From: Isohypsibius dastychi
Lineage: Eukaryota > Tardigrada > Eutardigrada > Parachela > Isohypsibiidae
Length of the DNA stretch: 13,998 nt
Direction: 5' to 3'
Assembly (NCBI GenBank): GCA_034696485.1
Contig: JAQIWT010000906.1
Location: 1 to 13,998 of the forward strand
A program made the position numbers and the translations under genes. The notes beneath the pieces were generated by a model. The model worked only from the letters and a program-made list of their open reading frames with translations. It ran no database searches and had not been told where the DNA came from. Below, piece after piece: positions 8,853 to 13,998 of the stretch. The stretch's first letter is position 1. Each line of letters begins with the position of its first letter.

Positions 8853-9890
8853 GCAAAGGTGCTGATAGCAGCCCTTCGACATCCTCAATCGTAACGTTTC
8901 CACTAACTTCAGAAGTGGTGACCTTTCGAGAATCGTTAAGAACGATTATCTCTTCCTTTTGTCGCTTCTGCACTCTGGCGAGCAGTCGGTCATGGACCGG
9001 TCTATCGACTCTAGGTCCCAGACGATCGTGAACTGAGCGCTTAATCGGCCCACCCAGACGGAGATGAACAGGAAGTTTAGTCTCCAGTACCTTCAACTCT
9101 TGTTTCTTCGCATTTTTGTCATCCTTCTCGCGACTGTGACCCCTACGTTTGCTGTTACGTTCCAGTTCCGTTTTCTTGTCGACTGGTTTATCCAAAGCAA
9201 AGTACCGATTGTAACTGGTGCGGTTGATGCATGGTTATCCCGGGAAACAGACTTCATCTGTTCAACGTCAATGGCATCCCAGTACTTCAACGTCTTCACT
9301 GTCGCCATTTCCGGGATGTGATCTGTCTGTGATTTATCATCACAAAGCGTCACGAGTCGTTTTTCGAATCTGTCGATATTCATCATGAATCTCAACAAGT
9401 GGTTTACGACTCAACCTGATGTCGGCATGTCCCATGCAGTGCTCGTTCTCCGCTGGCTCGACGTCCATAGTCCAGGTGACTTCACTTCGATACGGCACGT
9501 CGAGTTGTCAAGTTATGGAGACAAAGTGACTAAATTAAATCTTGACCTTTGCTTGCTCAATCAGTTCATCGCCCTTTTATGTTCACGTTCTACGAAGCTG
9601 CCTGTTTTTCTATGTTTTCATCATGACCTCGAAGTCTCCTTTCTTTGTTTTCTTGCTATCTTCAGGTCATTGCCTATTTCATAAGTTCATCAGTTTGATA
9701 TCTGGTTCTTCCATCTGGATCTATTTAAGCTTGAGCCTTTCTAACGTTCGAGAGAGCATTTTTCCATCGCTTTTCCTGGTTACCATCAGCCATAAACCAG
9801 TTCTTCTACGTTTCGGTTCTCCTATTTCCTAAAGAGCGTTCACTTTCCAATTGAGTCGACCATATTATAGAATCCTTAAAATTTACTCTT
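8853..9890 (-). pseudogene. Degraded gag-to-pol region, Lys/Arg-rich
   Basis: The translation moves between frames with many stops. A coherent piece from about 9230 to 8853 reads KPVDKKTELERNSKRRGHSR, then a K/R-rich stretch, a paired VHDRLGPRV / VHDRLLARV motif, and EEIIVLND. Earlier pieces include VEPAENEHCMGHADI (about 9460) and an open stretch from 9398 (KTLKYWDAIDVEQM). This is presumably the C-terminal, nucleic-acid-binding part of Gag or a Gag-Pol linker. No intact CCHC zinc knuckle is seen; the spacing around KRRGH recalls one but no cysteine is present. The region from 9400 to 9890 has at least six in-frame stops in the most coherent frame. Confidence 0.55.
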
Positions 9891-10553
9891 TCAAGTTGAT
9901 TTACGCCCAACTTGACAGAGTCTTGGCAGTTTATAGCTGAAGAGCATAAACAAACTGCGAGTTCTTGCAATCTCTTGGAGTCCTGTCCGACGGAGCAACC
10001 CAGGTTTAACCTGGACCACATTTTGTCCGAGGTTGTCGTCGTCGTCAACGAACATTGCTTTCACTTTCTGTGGTCGCGATCCTGGATCCACAGCAATTTT
10101 TAACTCGATCGTTGGATTGTTGAGCAGTGTTTTCTCTTTTCCCACACAAACGGTCCGATCAAGTCGAGCGTAGAGGAAACTGAAATATTCGTCCACAATG
10201 ATTTTCTTACCGAAGTCACTTTCCTTCTTGATATCAATGGATTCCAGAGATGAGTTAGGTAAACAATCCTTCTTGTCCATTTTCACGTTTCTAGAACCCA
10301 AAACAGTCGGCTGACTGGCCTCCTTCACCACGTCGTTCCACTGAAATTCCGCAGCCTCGCTGCATGTTAGGCCGCTGATTACATCATTCTCGTCGCTGTG
10401 CTTCTGACTATGGTTGACCTCTGCACCCTCCGCACCATTCTCTTTTGCCACCGAGTCGCGTTTTTCTTCTCTCTTAATGTTGATCGTTTTCGGAGATAAA
10501 CTTCCATTAAGTTCATTTTTGATGGCAGGTTTGTCCTTTACAGTGACCTCCAT
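9891..10553 (-). pseudogene. Gag-like downstream segment, unrecognised domain
   Basis: This open stretch of 220 codons lies between the capsid-like part and protease. The first 130 residues are polar and low-complexity, rich in K, E, S and N (INIKREEKRDS, KENGAEGAEVN). The last third looks folded: DEYFSFLYARLDRTVCVG, then TIELKIAVDPGSRPQKVKAM and FVDDDDN. I do not recognise the domain. Upstream, in the adjoining frames, is an Arg-rich stretch (about 10640-10860) that could be a nucleocapsid-like RNA-binding region. The ATG at 10551-10553 has a fair context, but the segment could equally be an internal part of a long Gag whose frame was broken upstream. Confidence 0.45.
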
Positions 10554-10757
10554 GGTTTTAACGTCGACTCGTATGGGGGCATTCTTTGAGCATTCTCGGG
10601 CAGCATTCTCTAACCCTTTTCGCTCTTTGGAACAAATTTTTCAGTAAACCCACTACCTCCAGGCTTGTTACCTTTCCAGGTTCTACTTGGTTAACATTCC
10701 CTTTGAGGGCCAGGTTCCTTCGACGGTTCATGGCTCTTGTTTTCCCACCAACGCTAA

Positions 10758-11431
10758 TTATAACCGCTCGGTTTGCGCGCCGCGTCGTTTTGACGGAACT
10801 CGTGTTTCCGTTCGAAGTTGACCGCATTGGGCCTCGCACGCCTCCTCTCTTCGAACAGCTGCCTGCGCCTGCACCAGATCTCCGTAGGAATCCATTGGCG
10901 TCCTTGCCTTCGAAAGGGTCACGTGACTGAAGAAAGCATCGTTTGATCCTTCCTTCAGAATTTGAATTACTTCTGAGTCGTTCATTTCTGGATTGACCAG
11001 ATAAATCTTGGACAACTTGTCGTTGAAATAAGTGCTGACATCTCCCTCCTTTGGTTGACGTCACTTCCTCAGGTCACTCCGCCTTTGTTGATCCTGATCA
11101 CTAGTCTGAATCTAGGGATAATTTTTTCCGTGAAATCTTTCCAATCGGTGAAGGGACTCCTCCCTTTTTTGGTTTACCGATCCCACCAGTAGCTGGCGAA
11201 CTTATCTAGGGACAACGGAACTCGTTTCAAGCCTCGGGTACTCAAATCCAATTCCAAGGCCATCGCGATCCCTTCAAAGCGACGGAGAAACTCCTCGACA
11301 TCTTCCCTAGCTTCGCCAGTAAAAACAGGTGGTCTGGTTCCAGTGGCGAGTTTCAAATCAGAAAACTCCTTCGCCAAACTTCGCGAGTCCAGGATGGTTA
11401 CGTTCGATTTACTCTCTCCTAAAGTCTCCAT
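10758..11431 (-). pseudogene. Gag capsid-like region, broken
   Basis: The first good ATG on the element's coding strand is at 11429-11431 (GACATGG context), about 60 bases past the primer-binding site. The frame is also open upstream, to a TTG at 11474-11476. The sequence holds TRPPVFTGEAREDVEEFLRR, DLSTRGLKRVPLSLDKFASY and then WWDR, the pattern of the Ty3/gypsy Gag capsid domain (PxFxG, a helix, then WW). TAA at 11174-11176 follows WWDR. The same frame continues with gag-like TDWKDFTEKIIPRF to TGA 11069-11071. The capsid C-terminal part then resumes in another frame (about 11050 to 10758) with STYFNDKLSKIYLVNPEM. Capsid assembles the virus-like particle. The reading is by motif order and position after the 5' LTR. 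Confidence 0.75.
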
Positions 11432-11489
11432 GTCCAAGCTGTCTGAATCCGTAGAGACGACAACTTGTCCTTCCAAGCGACAGCTGATT

Positions 11490-11501
11490 GTTTCGGGACC
11501 A
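11490..11501 (-). other. Primer-binding site candidate
   Basis: One base after the 5' LTR the minus strand reads TGGTCCCGAAAC. TGG pairs with the tRNA CCA end. From memory the rest resembles the 3' end complement of tRNA-Phe (TGGTGCCGAAAC) with one mismatch. The following bases (AATCAGCTG) do not continue that match, so the tRNA assignment is uncertain. Confidence 0.6.
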
Positions 11502-11502
11502 C

Positions 11503-11775
11503 TGTTAAGTGGTGGATAGTGACCTTAAGCGAACCGAGATTACTAACCCACAACCACTTTATTATGACAACAAAAGTATCAGAATCGAATGAAAATTCAA
11601 AGTCGATGAAACCGAAGCCAGAGGCTTATATAGTAGGCGAATGAATGAGAGTCATTAAACGTTCTAGAATAACTCTCAAACAATAAGCGAGATGAACGAT
11701 AGTAACCACGAGAACATTACAAGGTTATGCGTGGATTACGAATACCAAAGGTCAGGGCAAAGTATAAACGTAATA
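11503..11775 (-). repeat. 5' LTR of the retrotransposon
   Basis: This is the right-hand copy of the 273-bp LTR. Its outer end on the minus strand reads TATTACG instead of TGTTACG, so the terminal TG has mutated to TA; the inner end keeps CA. As the 5' LTR it would carry the promoter that drives the element leftward. Confidence 0.95.
11626..11632 (-). promoter_or_regulatory. TATA box (TATATAA) of the 5' LTR promoter
   Basis: The minus strand reads CTATATAAGCC. The box is conserved in both LTR copies and lies upstream of AATAAA (11558-11563), consistent with transcription starting about 25-30 bases to the left. The start site is not determinable from sequence. Confidence 0.65.
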
Positions 11776-11779
11776 CATT
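11776..11779. other. Right target-site duplication (CATT)
   Basis: CATT directly follows the right LTR and matches the CATT before the left LTR. It marks the right edge of the insertion. Confidence 0.85.
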
Positions 11780-12457
11780 GTTTCAGTGATGTTATATTTC
11801 AAGATTCACCTTGACCCCAGTTGAACGTTGATCTCATTGTTGCAGCGAATGCAACAAAAATGGCGTGTTGATGTAAACTGTAAATAACTATATCTGTATA
11901 CTCAGCAATTCAATCGCATTGTTAAAAATTTACATGGAGTAAATTTTGACAATTTTTGAAATTTTGACCACAATAGAGATTGCTCTGCGAAATGTTTGTA
12001 CCGGCCGTGATTCGAAAATTCATTCCAGAACTTGGCTTTCATCGTGCATTTCTCCCCAAGTCCGCGTCTCTCACGAGTGAAGATTTTATCTCACTTCGAT
12101 TGTCTAGCCACTTTATAGAGCGGACCAGGCTGACCGAGATATCACGCGCTGACCACATGAAAATTGATCGTATGTACTGACCGTCGCTAGTAAGAAACAA
12201 AACTGAGAAGATCGCATCATTAAATGACAGTCATGTTATGCTCTGCAAACTGCTGACACAAGGACAACTATTGATATCGTTTATCACAAATCACGATCAA
12301 AGCTTCCTTGTCCATCCTGTATGGAATATGAGAGCTGTCTGATCGAAGTACATGAAATATGAGAAATCACACTGATCAGAGGATTCACGAGATGATTCCG
12401 AAGCTTTGAAGGAACAATTCCACTGCAACAATTCCAAAAATTAGTGAAAGTTTCCGA
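11780..12457. other. No recognisable gene
   Basis: A/T-rich flanking sequence. The longest open frames here (about 66-72 codons) have no recognised motif, and the plus-strand one at 11980-12180 starts only at TTG. I see no transposon ends, RNA gene or clear exon. Confidence 0.5.
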
Positions 12458-12582
12458 ATGAAGATACTTTTCATCTCTTCCGATGTTGGAAAAATCAAGC
12501 AACTGCCGTCTTTAATCGACTGGACGTTTCAGCTCAAACAACAGCGCGATCATTTTATTTGCTCGGTAATCCATCAATTCAG
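12458..12582 (+). CDS. Possible exon ending at a strong splice donor
   Basis: The sequence CAGGTAAGTG gives a near-ideal donor with GT at 12583. Two frames are open up to it. One starts at ATG 12458 and gives 41 codons (MKILFISSDVGKIK...). The other, open from about 12450 without its own ATG, reads FPNEDTFHLFRCWKNQ... and ends exactly at a codon boundary. I could not join either cleanly to the next candidate exon, because TAA 12762-12764 lies in that exon's frame. No family is recognised, so treat this as a splice-site observation more than a gene. Confidence 0.25.
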
Positions 12583-12800
12583 GTAAGTGAAAAAAATCCT
12601 GATCACGAGAAATCAAGAATGAAAATTAACCGTAAAATTGCGATGAAGATCATTTCTGAATTTCTGTGCATTTCTACAACAACTTCGAAATTAAGGATCA
12701 TGAGAAAATAAACAATGGATCTCATGTGGTACAATTGCAGAATATTTCGTCCCGTGGGGTGTAAGCACCTTCAAACTCTACAGCTCCGGAACCAAGAAAG

Positions 12801-13275
12801 ATGTCATTTCCAAAAACCATTCCTCGAACAATCTACGTTTATGGTAGGCTAGGACCACGCCTATCCCTTACAACCGAGAAATGGGCTCAACACTCGTTGA
12901 TTAGTTTGCTCGAACATCACATTCCGGTTGAATGGGAATTCCACGGACTGGCGAAAGTAAGTCTGATTTTTTGAAAAAAAATATACAGAAGTCCATAAAG
13001 ATTGAGTTCAATGTTGATATAACAATAATCAAAATGCTGTTTTTCTCCAGATAAACAATACGTATTTTGCGCGAGGGAGTTTTCACGTGAAATTCATTCC
13101 GGTTGAATCCGGTACGCTCGGAAAAGTACAAAACGGAGCAGAAAATTTCCGAGCCTCGCCCTATGAAGTTTCCGGAGCCAACAGTTTTTGGTATAAACAC
13201 ATCCATGACTACGACCACTGGAAGAATTCAAAACGAACCATAAAAGATCCTGTACAAGAAGGAACGAATATTTGA
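12801..13275 (+). CDS. Two-exon gene model, protein of unknown function
   Basis: Exon 1 (12801-12956) starts at ATG in the context AAGAAAGATGT and encodes 52 residues (MSFPKTIPRTIYVYGRLGPR...). It ends in AAA followed by the donor GTAAGT. The 94-bp intron (12957-13050) is A/T-rich and ends TTTTCTCCAG. Exon 2 (13051-13275) continues in phase 0 with INNTYFARGSFHVKFIPVES and ends at TGA, giving 126 residues in all. Exon 1's frame meets a stop soon after the donor, so splicing extends it. The protein has no signal peptide, membrane segment or recognised domain, and is rich in aromatic residues and His. The coding start could lie further upstream, since the frame is open back to 12765 and an acceptor-like CTCTACAG ends at 12783. 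The model rests on splice signals and frame agreement only. Confidence 0.5.
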
Positions 13276-13414
13276 GTTCACAAAATATTGTTGTGGTACG
13301 AAGTTTACAAACATTCCGAAAAAATGCAAATGGTAGCATTTCACCATCAAACAGTGGTGGTAGGGTATGACCAATTTCGAATTATTCATTTTCCCAAATT
13401 TTCTGTGATTCACT

Positions 13415-13505
13415 GAAGTACATTCACGAAGTACATTCATGACGGACATTCATGGAGTACATTCATGAAGAACGTTAATGAAGTACATTCGATAAGTACA
13501 TGAAG
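13415..13505. repeat. 13-bp-period minisatellite
   Basis: About seven units of consensus GAAGTACATTCAT follow each other in exact 13-base register from 13415, 13428, 13441, 13454, 13467 and 13480, with a diverged last unit. It lies between two exon candidates, and its period is not a multiple of three, so it is unlikely to be coding. Confidence 0.85.
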
Positions 13506-13531
13506 TCTCGTTCACAAGTTTTACTTTACAG

Positions 13532-13907
13532 AATTCAGACACATTTCTATGAGAGGATGGACCAGACTCTGGAAAACCTCTTCGAGCATGGTCAGCAGTG
13601 GGCATTCGCTGGCAAGAGCCGAGGGTCCCCATCCAAGTACCCAGAAACACTGTTTCGTACTAAAATCCAGAAAACCTGGTGGTTTATGTTGAAAGACCAC
13701 ATAAAAGGTCAAAAATCAGGAATTTTAGAAGGATTGCCTGAGTGTTATGATATCTACACATCTTCGCCCGAATACTACGAATTGTTCCTTAACCTTTGTC
13801 CCGGGAGCGGGGTAAGCGCAGGTTGGTTCTACATTTCGCTACCACAAACCAGCACTCTAATGCACACTGAAGTGGGAAAACTGGGTAAGATGATACTTGC
13901 CCATTGA
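13532..13907 (+). CDS. Exon-like ORF, protein of unknown function
   Basis: An acceptor-like TTTTACTTTACAG ends at 13531. The open frame then reads IQTHFYERMDQTLENLFEHG and continues through KYPETLFRTKIQKTWWFMLK and ECYDIYTSSPEYYELFLNLC to TGA at 13905-13907. A donor-like GGGTAAGATG at 13885 could instead end the exon at 13884 and carry the gene past the window. The first in-frame ATG is at 13557. The composition (W, Y, P, C) looks like real protein, but no domain is recognised. It cannot be joined to the exon ending at 13275 without meeting a stop, so it is probably a separate gene or a later exon. Confidence 0.4.
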
Positions 13908-13998
13908 ACGATTTATAGAATCATTGCCGATCTCGAGTAAGCGTGCTGCGCTTAACAAGCCTGGTATCGACCAGTCATTCGGCTCAATGAGAGAAAGT

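Larger units (their letters stand above)
2912..11775 (-). mobile_element. Ty3/gypsy LTR retrotransposon with env-like gene, full length, inactivated
   Basis: The element spans 8,864 bp including two 273-bp LTRs and is flanked by CATT duplications. It reads right to left on the minus strand. Next to the right LTR is a primer-binding-site candidate and next to the left LTR a polypurine tract, which fixes the orientation. The coding order is gag, protease, RT, RNase H, integrase, then an env-like glycoprotein; RNase H before integrase separates Ty3/gypsy from Ty1/copia. Every gene is broken by stop codons or frame changes, so this copy cannot produce its own proteins. The LTRs differ at 12 of 273 positions by hand count (about 4.4%), so the insertion is old but not ancient. 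Related intact copies could exist elsewhere in the genome. Confidence 0.95.

Noticed and set aside
9130-9180. Zinc knuckle (CCHC) in Gag around KRRGHSRE
   Set aside because: The Gly-His and spacing fit, but none of the three cysteines is present, so it cannot be claimed from this copy.
938-11957. Shared CATGGAGTAAA...TTGACAATT at about 938-960 and 11934-11957
   Set aside because: The match is short with a gap and the flanks do not match, so it is most likely chance in A/T-rich DNA.
12284-12502. 72-codon minus-strand ORF
   Set aside because: No motif, no splice or promoter context, and it overlaps the better-supported plus-strand donor region.

Overview
The window looks like a decayed transposon-rich stretch of an invertebrate animal nuclear genome. 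Coding exons are short and carry good eukaryotic splice signals, including one candidate 94-bp intron. Nothing bacterial is seen: no operons, Shine-Dalgarno sites or tRNA/rRNA genes. The flanking sequence holds fragments of a haspin-type kinase and of a eukaryotic DNA transposon. The phylum cannot be fixed from the sequence; a nematode or a similar small invertebrate is a guess.

Positions 1-423 (+) are the 3' end of a haspin-like protein kinase, broken by in-frame stops. Positions 1156-1373 hold a tandem repeat whose 67-68 bp units contain near-perfect 36-bp palindromes. Positions 1616-2866 (-) hold pieces of a transposase-like protein, probably KDZ-like.

The centre (2912-11775) is one complete but dead LTR retrotransposon on the minus strand, 8,864 bp long. 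It has two 273-bp LTRs differing at 12 positions by hand alignment, a 4-bp target duplication (CATT), a primer-binding-site candidate next to the right LTR and a polypurine tract next to the left LTR. Read on the minus strand from right to left it encodes gag, then protease, reverse transcriptase, RNase H and integrase (the Ty3/gypsy order), then a third region with the layout of a membrane fusion glycoprotein: hydrophobic leader, cysteine-rich ectodomain, basic cleavage-like cluster, long helix, second cysteine-rich part, transmembrane segment and tail. It is therefore an endogenous-retrovirus-like Ty3/gypsy element. Every reading frame is interrupted by stops and frameshifts, and the second catalytic Asp of the integrase is Glu.

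The right flank (11776-13998) is mostly without recognisable genes up to about 12,450. It then holds plus-strand exon candidates: a possible exon at 12458-12582, a two-exon gene model at 12801-13275 encoding an unrecognised 126-residue protein, a 13-bp-period minisatellite, and another exon-like ORF at 13532-13907.
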